A stretch of DNA of 64,000 nt from positions 2,356,001-2,420,000 of the forward strand of contig JABTUA010000003.1 in assembly GCA_015075635.1 (NCBI GenBank), in the 5' to 3' direction. Below the pieces are notes generated by a model. It saw nothing but the letters and a program-made list of their open reading frames with translations, did not search any database and was not told the origin of the DNA. Shown piece by piece: positions 17,000 to 24,988 of the stretch. A program made the translations under genes and the position numbers. The stretch's first letter is position 1. Every line of letters begins with the position of its first letter. The stretch comes from Polyangiaceae bacterium. Lineage in GTDB: Bacteria; Myxococcota_A; Polyangia; Polyangiales; Polyangiaceae.

Positions 17000-17240
17000 G
17001 CCTGCCTCCGGCGGTGCGCGTGTTCGTGGCGGTGGCCCCGCTCGACATGCGCGGCTCTTTCGACGCCCTCGCCGGCGCCGTGCGCCGCCTGGGGCTCGAT
17101 CCAGTCGATGGCCACCTGTATCTCTTCCTCAACAAGCGCAGGCGGATCGCGAAGGCTCTGTGGTTCGACGGGTCGGGCTGGTGTGTTCTCGCCAAGCGCC
17201 TCGAGGCTGGGAGCTTTCAGCTTCCGCGGCTGCGCCGCCG
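16993..17240 (+). pseudogene. tnpB: IS66 TnpB, 5' part only
   Basis: From the GTG at 16993 the reading is typical IS66 TnpB (Orf2): VRVFVAVAPLDMRGSFDAL, VDGHLYLFLNKRRRIAK, then LWFDGSGWCVLAKRLEAG. Homology ends near 17235, where the sequence jumps to the transposase tail in another frame. About 30 C-terminal residues are gone. The frame stays open to 17607 by chance, giving a nonsense tail. The true product is therefore probably non-functional. Confidence 0.8.
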
Positions 17241-17563
17241 CACTCATTCGGTACTACAAGAACCATCGGGACGCGCTCTTCCGCTTCGTCGACGACCCGC
17301 TGGTCCCCATCGACAACTCTCCAACCGAGCGCGAGTTCCAGAACGTCGCCAAGCTGCGCCTCAACATGCTCTTCGCCGGCAGCACAGAAGGCGCCCACCG
17401 CGCTTGCGTGCTCCTCGGCATCATCGCCACCCGTCGCGCTCAAGGTGTCCCCGCGCAGGCCTATCTCGCCTGGGCCTTCGAGCGCCTCGGGACCCACCGC
17501 GATGTCTTCGCGCTTCCGCTCGAGGCGCTGACCCCGGCCGCGTTCAAGAAGACCCTCGCCTGA
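17240..17563 (+). pseudogene. tnpC: IS66 transposase (TnpC), 3' fragment
   Basis: About 107 residues of the IS66 DDE transposase C-terminus are present: RYYKNHRDALFRFVDDP, PIDNSPTEREFQNVAK, LLGIIATRRAQG and a normal stop at 17561-17563. The Glu in NSPTERE is the last residue of the DDE catalytic triad. The two Asp residues and all upstream domains are missing. The fragment cannot catalyse transposition. Confidence 0.88.
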
Positions 17564-17615
17564 GCCCCAGGCACGATTCCGCGAGCCGCGCACCCCGGCG
17601 TCGCTGATCGGTCAC

Positions 17616-17623
17616 GCTGGGCA
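17616..17623. repeat. Target-site duplication, right copy
   Basis: GCTGGGCA directly follows the right inverted repeat (17594-17615) and matches 16558-16565 exactly. Together they mark the boundaries of the insertion event. Confidence 0.9.
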
Positions 17624-17673
17624 ACACCTTCTTAACGCGCCGGAACGAACCTCCGATGGCAAGGTCGACCTGG

Positions 17674-17700
17674 CGTGCTGTTGGGGGCTTCCACAGCACG
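17674..17700. promoter_or_regulatory. Inverted repeat upstream of the small exported protein gene
   Basis: CGTGCTGT (17674-17681) and ACAGCACG (17693-17700) form a perfect 8-bp stem with an 11-base loop. GTCGAC occurs outside each arm. The stem lies 60 bases before the next start. It could be an operator or the remains of a terminator from the sequence split by the IS66 element. Function is not established. Confidence 0.35.
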
Positions 17701-17759
17701 GTCGACACTTGTCGAAGCGAGACCCATTCGCGCATTCCAGTGAGAGAAAGAAGGAACAA

Positions 17760-18251
17760 ATGAAGTCTAGTGTGATTCGCAAGTTCGTGTTCGCGCTTGC
17801 AGGATGCCTGTATGCCAGCTCCGCGAGCGCAGGGGTGGTGGTTCAAGCTGGAGCGGGCCATCCGCATCTGGGTTCTGGAACGTCTGGTTGGGCCAACGAA
17901 TGGAGTGGCAGCGCGTGGCTGATCACGGACGGGAGATCGATTCTTCCAAACAACGCGAGTGCCTGGTCTCCTGCCTGGGACACGCCGATTCCAATCAGTG
18001 CGACGAACGCTACCTGGACCGTAATCGCGTACGCCGGTAGCTCTGGTTCGGGCCAATGGTCCTTCAGCAACCGCATCTGCACGTTCAGCAGTTCGGGCGC
18101 GTTCTACTCCTGCGGTTCGACTGTCGGCGCTGGGAGCACGTCCCAGGCTACTGTCCCCACCGACGGGAGCGCGTACAGTCAGTCCCTATGGAGCTGCGGG
18201 GGCGAGTTCTGCGCCGGCGGGGCGACTCTCTACCACATCAAAGCGTACTGA
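17760..18251 (+). CDS. Small exported protein, orphan
   Basis: Protein of 163 aa from the ATG at 17760, which follows a GAAGGA ribosome-binding site. Residues 1-23 are a clear Sec signal (basic SSVIRK, hydrophobic FVFALAGCLYASSASA). The mature part is about 140 residues, rich in Ser, Gly, Thr, Asn and Trp with five Cys. Segments such as ATNATWTVIAYAGSSGSG, then CTFSSSGAFYSCG, suggest a compact disulfide-bonded beta protein. I do not recognise it. Its base composition looks less G/C-rich than neighbouring genes, and it lies immediately beside a mobile element, so horizontal gain is possible. Confidence 0.7.
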   Translation: MKSSVIRKFVFALAGCLYASSASAGVVVQAGAGHPHLGSGTSGWANEWSGSAWLITDGRSILPNNASAWSPAWDTPIPISATNATWTVIAYAGSSGSGQWSFSNRICTFSSSGAFYSCGSTVGAGSTSQATVPTDGSAYSQSLWSCGGEFCAGGATLYHIKAY

Positions 18252-18278
18252 GTGTTTGAAGCGCGTGGAAGCGCGTGC

Positions 18279-18312
18279 CTGTTTCGCGGGGGACCTGCCC
18301 TGCGAAACAGGT
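18279..18312. terminator. Strong hairpin after the small exported protein gene
   Basis: CCTGTTTCGC (18279-18288) pairs perfectly with GCGAAACAGG (18303-18312). Inner GGGG/CCCT pairing with one G-U extends the stem to about 14 bp, with a 6-base loop. It begins 27 bases after the stop at 18251. No T-run follows, so intrinsic termination is possible but unproven; it could also protect the 3' end of the mRNA. Confidence 0.5.
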
Positions 18313-18472
18313 GCGACGCGACATCGCGCCATGCGGACCCGTTCTCGTCTGCGGCGGCAGTCTCGGACATGGCGCGACCTCGATGGGACTAAAATTAGTT
18401 AAGCAGGCAGCAGATCGGGGCAGACGGCGCAGGGCCTTTCCCGCTGTGAATTGGTGACCGCGGAGGTGCTAA

Positions 18473-19072
18473 ATGGGAGTGTTTGGCAAAGGTGCCTGGG
18501 CTTTGGCTGGTGCGGTCGTCGGCGTCGGTGTCGCCCTGACGCTGCTGGGTCCGAGAAATGCCCCAGGCAAAGTGGCGGGGCTGACCGAACTGCGCTCCTC
18601 ACCCGAAAGACCGCCGGTAGTCGAAAGCGCTCCAGTGGCCCCCGCAGTGCCGGAAGTGGATCTGACTCCGGCTGAAGCGGTGCGAGTCTCTCCGACCCAA
18701 TCGCAGCCAGACCAAGTCGTTGAGTTGGCGACGGCGCTGGAGGCCCAGTACACGGTTGACGAGCGACCCACCCGTGAAGCCAGTCGAAGAGAAACAGTGA
18801 TCGAAGAGCTTTTCGCGCAACCGGAGCTACAAGGAAAGGCCGCTCTTGGCGAGGTTGATTGCCGCGAGAACATCTGCCGCGGAATGGTCACAATGTTCGA
18901 TGAGCAAGCGGATGGCGAAGTGTTCGGACGGACCTTCTTGTCGCCCAAGTTTGCGAGCGCCATTCAACATGCGGTAACAGTCACGTCACGGAAGAAGATG
19001 CCCGACGGGACAGTGGTTGCCACCTTCTTCGTTCACCCACAGTCCGTCGCCGACATGATCCCTCCTCCCTGA
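18473..19072 (+). CDS. Putative membrane-anchored protein, function unknown
   Basis: Protein of 199 aa. An N-terminal hydrophobic segment (about 8-26: AWALAGAVVGVGVALTLLG) gives a single membrane anchor or uncleaved signal. A Pro/Val/Glu linker follows (about 40-70). The C-terminal ~100 residues form a soluble domain with two Cys (VDCRENICRG) and an alpha/beta pattern ending VVATFFVHPQS. The C-x5-C pair in this context occurs in many myxobacterial hypothetical periplasmic proteins. Function not recognised. A GAGG-type ribosome-binding site precedes the ATG. Confidence 0.72.
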   Translation: MGVFGKGAWALAGAVVGVGVALTLLGPRNAPGKVAGLTELRSSPERPPVVESAPVAPAVPEVDLTPAEAVRVSPTQSQPDQVVELATALEAQYTVDERPTREASRRETVIEELFAQPELQGKAALGEVDCRENICRGMVTMFDEQADGEVFGRTFLSPKFASAIQHAVTVTSRKKMPDGTVVATFFVHPQSVADMIPPP

Positions 19073-19464
19073 GCGCGCGTGCCTTGAGCGCCGGCTGACG
19101 GCGCACTCGGTGCCTGCGGGCGGCTGCGGCTCCCCCAGGGGCGGCGAGACCGAGCGGCCCGGTGTTTCGGTTGGCGCCTCCGCCAACCCGGTTGGCTGGC
19201 CTGCCGGCCCCCGGGGCCGAAATCCCCGCGCACTCCGCCCGGTACGCGGCTTGCTCTCTGTCCTCTCGCGATGATCCGGGCTCGATCGCCGATGTTGGCC
19301 TGCTTCGCTGCCTCGCAGCGGAGACCGCGATTGACAGCAATCCTCCCGCGCACTTACGCTGCGGGTGCTGGCACTCGTGGTTGGCTGGCGGTCGGGCCCA
19401 TGCGGAGGGTTCGCCCACCGGGCTGCCCCCAATCGGGGCGCCCCGGTCGTGAAGGAGCAATTCG
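19073..19464. other. 392-base gap before the vWA lipoprotein gene
   Basis: The interval is G/C-rich with no convincing coding region on either strand. It contains a possible promoter near 19331-19360 and a good ribosome-binding site (AAGGAG) just before 19465. I see no repeat, RNA or mobile feature. Confidence 0.6.
19331..19360 (+). promoter_or_regulatory. Possible sigma-70-type promoter for the vWA lipoprotein gene
   Basis: TTGACA at 19331-19336 is a perfect -35. The best -10 is TACGCT at 19355-19360 (18-base spacing, three of six positions matching). Transcription would start about 100 bases before the ATG at 19465. The weak -10 keeps confidence low. Confidence 0.35.
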
Positions 19465-21960
19465 ATGAGTCTCAAAGGTACGAAGAAAGCTGACTCGCTG
19501 GTCAAGCGCGCCGTTCGCGCGGGCCTGGTGGGTTTGGGCCTGATCTCGGTGGCCTGCCTCGACCGGCCGGTGTCGCCGGCCTCGCCGAACACGACGAACG
19601 TGTTCGTGCAGGACATCCGCCAGACCACCATCGACAAGATCGACCTGCTCTTCATGATCGACAACTCGATCTCGATGGCAGACAAGCAGGTGCTCCTGGC
19701 CGACGCCGTGCCGCAGCTGCTCGGCCGGCTGATCACGCCCGCCAAGGATCCCATCACCGGCAAGGAAGAGTTCAAGGCGGTCGTGGACATCCACATCGGC
19801 ATCGTGTCGTCCAGCTTGGGCGGCCACGGCGGCATCCAGTGCTCGGAGGGCGGCCCCGGGTCGAACCCCACGCAGTACGACAACGCCCACCTGATCGGCA
19901 CGATTCGCCCCGGTCTGACCTCGTACAACAACATGGGCTTCCTCTGGTGGGACCCCAACGGTGACAAGGGCACCGCGGGCCCCGGCGAAGCCAACGCCGG
20001 TGCCTTGCAGACGAACTTCACCGCCCACGTGACCGCCACCGGCGAAAGCGGCTGCGGCTACGAGGCCCAGCTCGAGAGCTGGTACCGCTTCCTGGTCGAT
20101 CCGGCGCCGCCCTCCAAGGTGATCGTGCAGGACAACATCGCCCAGATCGAGGGCGTGGACGAGGTGGTCATCCAGCAGCGCCGCGACTTCCTGCGGCCTG
20201 ACTCGCTGGTCGCCGTCATCATGCTCACAGACGAGAACGACTGCTCGATCATCGACGGCGGCTTCAACTGGATCGCCGCCCATACCGTCCACCCGAACAA
20301 CACCGCGTACCACCTGCCGCGCGGCACCTCCGCCTGCGCCACGGATCCGGACAGCCCCTGCTGCCGCTCCTGCCAGGCCGCCGAGGGCTCGCCCCCGGCG
20401 GGCTGCACGGCGATCGCAAGCGACTCGGAGTGCGCGAAAGGTCTCTGGGATGACCAGGGCGACGCCCCGAACCTGCGCTGCTGGCAGCAGAAGAAGCGCT
20501 TCGGGCTCGAGTTCCTGTACCCGACCCGTCGCTACGTGGAGGCGCTCAGCCAGCCGCGCATCTGCCCGAGCTGGGACGCGAACGGCCCGGTGGGCTGCCA
20601 CTTCGACAACCCGGGCGCCCCCGGCTACCGCACCTGCAACCCGCTCTACTCCAAGAACGTCGGCTGCCCGCTGATCAAGGACGAGGGCAGCTGCGCCTCG
20701 GCAGGCGCCTGCGAGTGGAACGCGCAGGCGGGGACCTGCGACATCTCCTGCGAGACCGGCACCCGCGACCCGGCGCTGGTCTACATCGCCGGCATCGTGG
20801 GCGTGCCCTGGCAGGACATCGCCACCGAAGACACGCTCAACGACCCGACCCAGCTCAAGTACCTGACCTCCGGCCAGATCGCCTCAGGGGGACGCTGGGA
20901 CTGGCTGGTGCCAGCGTGCAAGACGCCGCTCAGCGCCAGCACCGGCAACCCCGGCAACAAGCTGCCGCGCGCCACCCTCGACCCCTGCGACAAGTGGGAT
21001 CTGGCGGATCAGCCGGACGACGCGCTCATGATCGAGTCGAGCACGCCGCGTACGGGCACGGCCCTCGCGATCCAGCAGCCGCTGGTAGATCCCAACGGTA
21101 CGGAGGTGGGTACGCCGGGGTCGAACCCCATCAACGGTCACGAGTGGCTGACCGAGGACGCTGACCTCCAGTACGCCTGCATCTTCAAGCTGCCGACGCC
21201 CAAGGACTGCGGCGCCGCCGCCGGCGGATGTGATTGCGACGACTTGACCATCGGAACGGCCGCGTACACCGCCAACAACCCACTCTGCCAAGGCGGTGGG
21301 GGCTATTCCAAGATACAGCAGTACGCGAAGGGCTTCCCCGGCACGCGCGAGCTTCAGGTGCTGAAGGACTACGGTGAGAACAGCATCGTGGCCAGCATCT
21401 GCCCGAAGATCACGGACAACAAGGCCAGCCCAAGCTACGGCTACAACCCCGCCGTGGACGCCATCATCGAGCGCCTCAAGGAGGTGCTGAGCGGCCAGTG
21501 CGTGAACCGGCCCATCGCCTTCCCGCCGGGCCCCGACGGCAAGCCCGATCCCAACGCCATTCCGCAGTGCGCCATCGTCGAGGTGCAGCCGAACGCCGGC
21601 GGGTGCGCCCCCTGCGAGGCGAATCTGGGCCGCTCGGACGTCGATCCGGATCTGGTCAAGCCGGTGATCGCGCGGCTGAAGCAGACCGGGCAGTGCACGG
21701 GCAACGCCTGCAACCCGGCCAGCTACTGCATGTGCGAGATCGACTTCGTCAAGGACAAGGACACCTGCCTGAACACCGGCGCCCAGCCGGACAATTACGG
21801 CTGGTGCTACGTCGATCCGTCGCAGGGCATCGGCAACCCCGCGCTGGTCGAGGGCTGCGATCCGCCGCGGCAGATCATCTTCAGCGGCAACAGCACCCCG
21901 ACCTCCGGCTCGACGGTGTTCATCGCCTGCCTCGGCGCGCCGATCTCCAGCGCCAACTGA
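19465..21960 (+). CDS. Large Cys-rich lipoprotein with von Willebrand A-type metal motif
   Basis: Protein of 831 aa. The signal ends LGLISVAC, a lipobox at Cys31. Residues ~58-330 look like a vWA domain: LLFMIDNSISM supplies a MIDAS-type D-x-S-x-S (Asp66, Ser68, Ser70), and VIMLTDENDCSI is the later conserved strand with Asp. The rest is rich in paired Cys, consistent with a disulfide-bonded extracellular body (CCRSCQAAEGSP, CAIVEVQ...CAPCEANLG). vWA proteins bind other proteins through a metal ion, so a surface adhesion or scaffold role is inferred. It appears to be a single-gene unit. A strong AAGGAG precedes the ATG. Confidence 0.85.
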   Translation: MSLKGTKKADSLVKRAVRAGLVGLGLISVACLDRPVSPASPNTTNVFVQDIRQTTIDKIDLLFMIDNSISMADKQVLLADAVPQLLGRLITPAKDPITGKEEFKAVVDIHIGIVSSSLGGHGGIQCSEGGPGSNPTQYDNAHLIGTIRPGLTSYNNMGFLWWDPNGDKGTAGPGEANAGALQTNFTAHVTATGESGCGYEAQLESWYRFLVDPAPPSKVIVQDNIAQIEGVDEVVIQQRRDFLRPDSLVAVIMLTDENDCSIIDGGFNWIAAHTVHPNNTAYHLPRGTSACATDPDSPCCRSCQAAEGSPPAGCTAIASDSECAKGLWDDQGDAPNLRCWQQKKRFGLEFLYPTRRYVEALSQPRICPSWDANGPVGCHFDNPGAPGYRTCNPLYSKNVGCPLIKDEGSCASAGACEWNAQAGTCDISCETGTRDPALVYIAGIVGVPWQDIATEDTLNDPTQLKYLTSGQIASGGRWDWLVPACKTPLSASTGNPGNKLPRATLDPCDKWDLADQPDDALMIESSTPRTGTALAIQQPLVDPNGTEVGTPGSNPINGHEWLTEDADLQYACIFKLPTPKDCGAAAGGCDCDDLTIGTAAYTANNPLCQGGGGYSKIQQYAKGFPGTRELQVLKDYGENSIVASICPKITDNKASPSYGYNPAVDAIIERLKEVLSGQCVNRPIAFPPGPDGKPDPNAIPQCAIVEVQPNAGGCAPCEANLGRSDVDPDLVKPVIARLKQTGQCTGNACNPASYCMCEIDFVKDKDTCLNTGAQPDNYGWCYVDPSQGIGNPALVEGCDPPRQIIFSGNSTPTSGSTVFIACLGAPISSAN

Positions 21961-22063
21961 ACGAGCGGGGCGCGCTCTGCGGGGCGGTGACCGGCGAGGT
22001 TGCCGCCCCGTGGCGCATTTTGGGACGCGCCACGCGGAGCCGCGGGGGTAGGATGCCCCCCGG

Positions 22064-22756
22064 ATGGAGGCCCGGAAGACCATCCTCGTCATCGAAGACG
22101 AGCCCAACATCCTGCTCGGCCTGAAGGACGCGCTGTCGTTCGAGGGCTACCGGGTGGTCACGGCGTCGTGCGGCAAGGACGGCCTGACGCAGGCTCGGGC
22201 GGAGCGCCCCCACGTGGTGCTGCTCGATCTGATGCTGCCGGACATGAACGGCTACCAGATCTGCGAGGAGCTCCGGCGGCAGGACGCCTTCATGCCCATC
22301 ATCATGCTGACCGCCCGGAGCCAGGAGGCGGACAAGATCCGGGGGCTGGACGCCGGCGCCGACGACTACGTGACCAAACCCTTCAGCGTGGGCGAGCTGG
22401 TGGCGCGCATCCGCGCGCTGTTCCGCCGCACCGGGCGGCCCGTGGAGAACAGCACCTTCAAGATCGGCGACGTCACCGTCAACGTGGCGGCGCACACCGT
22501 GCAGCGCGGCACCAAGCAGGAGACCGAGCAGCTGAGCTTCTACGAGGTGGAGCTCTTGCGCCTGCTCCACGAGCGCTCGGGGCAGCCGGTGAGCCGCGAG
22601 GAGATCTTGAACAAGATCTGGGGCGTGGACGCGAACCCCACCAACCGCACCATCGACAACTTCATCGTGAAGCTCCGGAAGAAGCTCGAGAAGCGCCCGG
22701 ACAAGCCGGAGCACATCCTGACGGTGTACGGGTACGGGTACAAGCTGGTGCCGTAG
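22064..22756 (+). CDS. OmpR/PhoB-family response regulator
   Basis: Protein of 230 aa, standard length and order. Receiver domain 6-118: acidic Glu11/Asp12, phosphate acceptor Asp55 (VVLLDLMLPDM), Thr83 and Lys105 (YVTKPF). The DNA-binding winged helix spans about 130-228, with LSFYEVELLRLL, IWGVDANPTNRTIDNFI and the final HILTVYGYGYKLVP wing. It should act as a phosphorylation-controlled transcription factor. No sensor kinase gene is adjacent, so this is an orphan regulator within the window. It converges with the M23 gene, with a repeat-filled gap in between. Confidence 0.95.
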   Translation: MEARKTILVIEDEPNILLGLKDALSFEGYRVVTASCGKDGLTQARAERPHVVLLDLMLPDMNGYQICEELRRQDAFMPIIMLTARSQEADKIRGLDAGADDYVTKPFSVGELVARIRALFRRTGRPVENSTFKIGDVTVNVAAHTVQRGTKQETEQLSFYEVELLRLLHERSGQPVSREEILNKIWGVDANPTNRTIDNFIVKLRKKLEKRPDKPEHILTVYGYGYKLVP

Positions 22757-22873
22757 GGCCTCAGAGGTTGCGCCACGAACGCCACGACGCAACGACGCCA
22801 CGACAGAGAAGAGTTTTGATTTTGGCGCGCGTCGGATGGTGAGAGCAGCTCGGTTGTCGCCGGGTGCGTGACT

Positions 22874-23029
22874 GCGTTGCGGTCAACGGAGTGGGAACAG
22901 GTCGGCTGAACCCGTCAGCGTGGCCGCGTTGCGGTCACCGGGGTGGGAACAGGTCGGCTGTACCCGTCAGCGTGGCCGCGTTGCGGTCAGCGGAGTGCGA
23001 ACAGCTTGGCTGTACGCGCGTGCTTGACC
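22874..23029. repeat. 52-bp tandem repeat, three copies
   Basis: Units begin with GCGTTGCGGTCA at 22874, 22926 and 22978, exactly 52 bases apart, and share GAACAGGTCGGCTG-type cores with a few changes. The third copy is the most diverged. No spacers of unique sequence separate them, so this is not CRISPR. A period of 52 is not a multiple of three, so a coding role is unlikely. Confidence 0.85.
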
Positions 23030-23044
23030 GTTCCCGTGACACGT

Positions 23045-23061
23045 CCGCACCATCGGTGCGG
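23045..23061. terminator. Hairpin between convergent genes
   Basis: CCGCACC (23045-23051) pairs perfectly with GGTGCGG (23055-23061) across a three-base loop, followed by TTT. It lies between two convergent genes and could end transcription from the plus strand. The T-run is short, so this is tentative. Confidence 0.4.
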
Positions 23062-23149
23062 TTTGGGACGACATGACCGTCGGGCGGAGGAGAGAACGGA
23101 GATCGTTGCGTCGTTGCGTCGTTGCGTCGTCGCGAAATAATCCCCGCTG

Positions 23150-23992
23150 CTACTCGGACGCGAGCGGCATCACGTTCCTGGGATCGCAGACCACGGTGCG
23201 GGCGTTCTTGGTGAGCTCGCCGGGGGCGAGGGAGGCGACGTTCACGCCCTCCCGGACCCGGCGCACCTCGAGGTGCAGGTGGACGTCGCCCGGGCTCCCG
23301 CTGTCGCCGACGAAGCCGATGAGCGAGCCCTCGCGCAGGTTCATGCCGCGGGACAGGCCCGGCGCCGGACCTTCGAGGTGACCGTAGACGATCACGTACT
23401 CGCGCAGCCGATCGCCTTCGCGCACCGAGTGGCGGGTGACCACCGAGTTGCCGAAGACCTCGCCGACGAACAGGACCTCGGCCTCGCCGGTCTGGTGCTC
23501 CAGAGCGACCAGGCGAACCTCGGCGCCGCGGCGCTGGCCCAGGTCGAGGCCGCCGTGGCCGACGGCCTTGATGTGGGTGCCGCGGCGCTGCTGGACGTCG
23601 GGGCGGTCGAGATCGTAGCCGCTGACCACCAGGTTCTGCCCGGGCAGCGGCGGCACCGGCCAGCGGTAGCGCCGGTAGTCGTTCGGGCGCTCCGGCCGGC
23701 GCGGGATCTGGTCGTAGAAGCGCCACGCTCCGCGCTTGTCGCGGTGCACGTTCTGCTCGGCCTCGAGCGCGGCGCCGCCGAGGGCGCCTTGCGGCACCGG
23801 GATGCAGACGCCTTGGTCGGGCAGCGTGCCCTGGGGGCAAGCGCTGGCGAAGGCGCGGGGCGGCGCCGCCGCGGCGCCGGGCACCGGGGGGCGGGCTGGG
23901 GGCGAGCTGACCAGCGGGCGTCCCTGCTCCGCGGCCTGCGAGAGCGCGGCCAGGGCGGCGCAGAGGGCGGTGGCCTGGGTCAGGGGCTGCAC
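23150..23992 (-). CDS. Exported M23-family (LytM-type) peptidase
   Basis: Protein of 280 aa. It has a signal-like N-terminus (ALCAALAALSQA), a Pro/Ala linker, then an M23 domain (about 140-250). Metal ligands fit H-x3-D at His146/Asp150 (VGHGGLDLG) and H-x-H at His238/His240 (GDVHLHLEV), with His205 (VYGHLE) as the catalytic His. All are present, so it should be active. LytM-type enzymes cut peptidoglycan cross-bridges, or regulate amidases, in the periplasm. It diverges from the methyltransferase gene with 75 bases between the starts. Confidence 0.88.
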   Translation of the reverse strand: MQPLTQATALCAALAALSQAAEQGRPLVSSPPARPPVPGAAAAPPRAFASACPQGTLPDQGVCIPVPQGALGGAALEAEQNVHRDKRGAWRFYDQIPRRPERPNDYRRYRWPVPPLPGQNLVVSGYDLDRPDVQQRRGTHIKAVGHGGLDLGQRRGAEVRLVALEHQTGEAEVLFVGEVFGNSVVTRHSVREGDRLREYVIVYGHLEGPAPGLSRGMNLREGSLIGFVGDSGSPGDVHLHLEVRRVREGVNVASLAPGELTKNARTVVCDPRNVMPLASE

Positions 23993-24067
23993 GGGGGGAG
24001 ATTAACGCACGAAAAGCCCGCCGCTATTCCGGAACGTTTGCGTACACTGGCCCGGGTTTGATAGCGG

Positions 24068-24895
24068 ATGAGCATGACGTTTCCTTCGGGCCAGATCAGC
24101 CCGGCCGACGCAGCAGTGATGGAGACCTTCGTGGTCCCTCGCTACTTGTCGTTTTTCGGCGACCTGGTGCTCGAGCTCCTGCTCGCCGGAGAGGGCGCGC
24201 GCATCGTGCACCTCGGGTGCCGCACCGGCTACCCGGACAAGCAGCTCTGCGATCTGGCCAGCGGCGCCGAGGTGGTGGGGCTCGACGCCTCCGCGCCGGC
24301 GCTCGATCTGGCGAAGAGCAAGCTCTCGGGCGACTTGCCCCCGCCCATCGAGTACCTCCTGGCGAGCGAGCTCCCGACGGGGCTCGAGGCGGGAGCCTTC
24401 AGCCACGCGCTCTGCCTGCACCCCATGGGCGACGCCCACGAGCGCGGGTTGCTCTATTCGGAGATGTACCGGCTCTTGTGCGAGAACGGCCAGGCGCTGA
24501 TCGCGCTGCCGCTGCGCGGCTCGTTCCAGGAGGTCGGCGACCTGTTCCGCGAGTACGCGCTCAAGTACGACGACGGGGATCTCGGCAAGGTCGTCGAAGA
24601 GGCGATGGCGAGCCGGCACAGCATCGAGACCCTCTCCGAAGAGATCGAGGCCTCGGGCCTCGACGACGTGGACGTCGAGATCCGCACCACCAGCCTCACC
24701 TTCGACAGCGGTCGCGCCTTCATGGAGGACCCGGTCTCGCGCCTGCTCATCCTGCCCGAGCTCACGATGTCCCTGGGCGGATTGGATCTCGACAAACCCC
24801 TGGCCTACGCCCGTGACGCCATCGACAAGTACTGGTCCGAGGGCAAGTTCGAGCTGACCCTGAACGTGGGTTGCGCCAGCGCGCGGCGCTGCTGA
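24068..24895 (+). CDS. Class I SAM-dependent methyltransferase-like protein
   Basis: Protein of 275 aa with a Rossmann-type front: motif I is degenerate (ARIVHLGCRTGYP, about 44-56, rather than GxGxG), then EVVGLDASAPAL supplies the acidic residue that contacts SAM ribose. Later segments (LYSEMYRLLCENGQALIALPL) match motif post-II and III regions. The C-terminal ~110 residues are unassigned and may choose the substrate. Probably cytoplasmic. The substrate is unknown. The 51-bp repeat array begins about 90 bases after the stop. Confidence 0.8.
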   Translation: MSMTFPSGQISPADAAVMETFVVPRYLSFFGDLVLELLLAGEGARIVHLGCRTGYPDKQLCDLASGAEVVGLDASAPALDLAKSKLSGDLPPPIEYLLASELPTGLEAGAFSHALCLHPMGDAHERGLLYSEMYRLLCENGQALIALPLRGSFQEVGDLFREYALKYDDGDLGKVVEEAMASRHSIETLSEEIEASGLDDVDVEIRTTSLTFDSGRAFMEDPVSRLLILPELTMSLGGLDLDKPLAYARDAIDKYWSEGKFELTLNVGCASARRC

Positions 24896-24988
24896 GCAGC
24901 GGCGCGTCAACCCGACCTGGAGAGCCGCTCCAACTCCCGCACGCGATCGAGCCCTGCATTTTCCGCCGCGGACAGCCCACAGCGGTCT

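Larger units (their letters stand above)
16566..17615 (+). mobile_element. Internally deleted IS66-family insertion sequence (~1.05 kb)
   Basis: The element is bounded by 22-bp terminal inverted repeats, 16566-16587 (begins GTGACCCATCAGCGAC) and 17594-17615, which match at 20 of 22 positions when one is reversed. An exact 8-bp direct repeat GCTGGGCA lies outside each end. Inside it are an intact tnpA-type gene, a 5' part of tnpB and the 3' part of the tnpC transposase. A full IS66 element is usually about 2.4-2.8 kb, so well over half is missing from the middle. The ends are intact, so it could still move if a full element elsewhere supplies transposase. Confidence 0.9.
22784..23127. repeat. 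Repeat-filled intergenic region (inverted arms around a 52-bp array)
   Basis: Between the response-regulator stop and the M23 stop (393 bases) nothing looks coding. Left, 22784-22797 reads ACGACGCAACGACG. Right, 23104-23127 holds CGTTGCGT three times, and its reverse complement matches the left arm over 14 bases. Between them lie three copies of a 52-bp unit. The arrangement could form a large stem in RNA from either strand. Confidence 0.7.

Noticed and set aside
16993-17607. Intact 204-codon IS66 TnpB-like protein
   Set aside because: TnpB homology stops near 17235; the remaining codons are a chance frame over the tnpC fragment.
22874-23029. CRISPR or coding repeat
   Set aside because: Units of 52 bp are contiguous and not a multiple of three, with no spacers and no coding signals.
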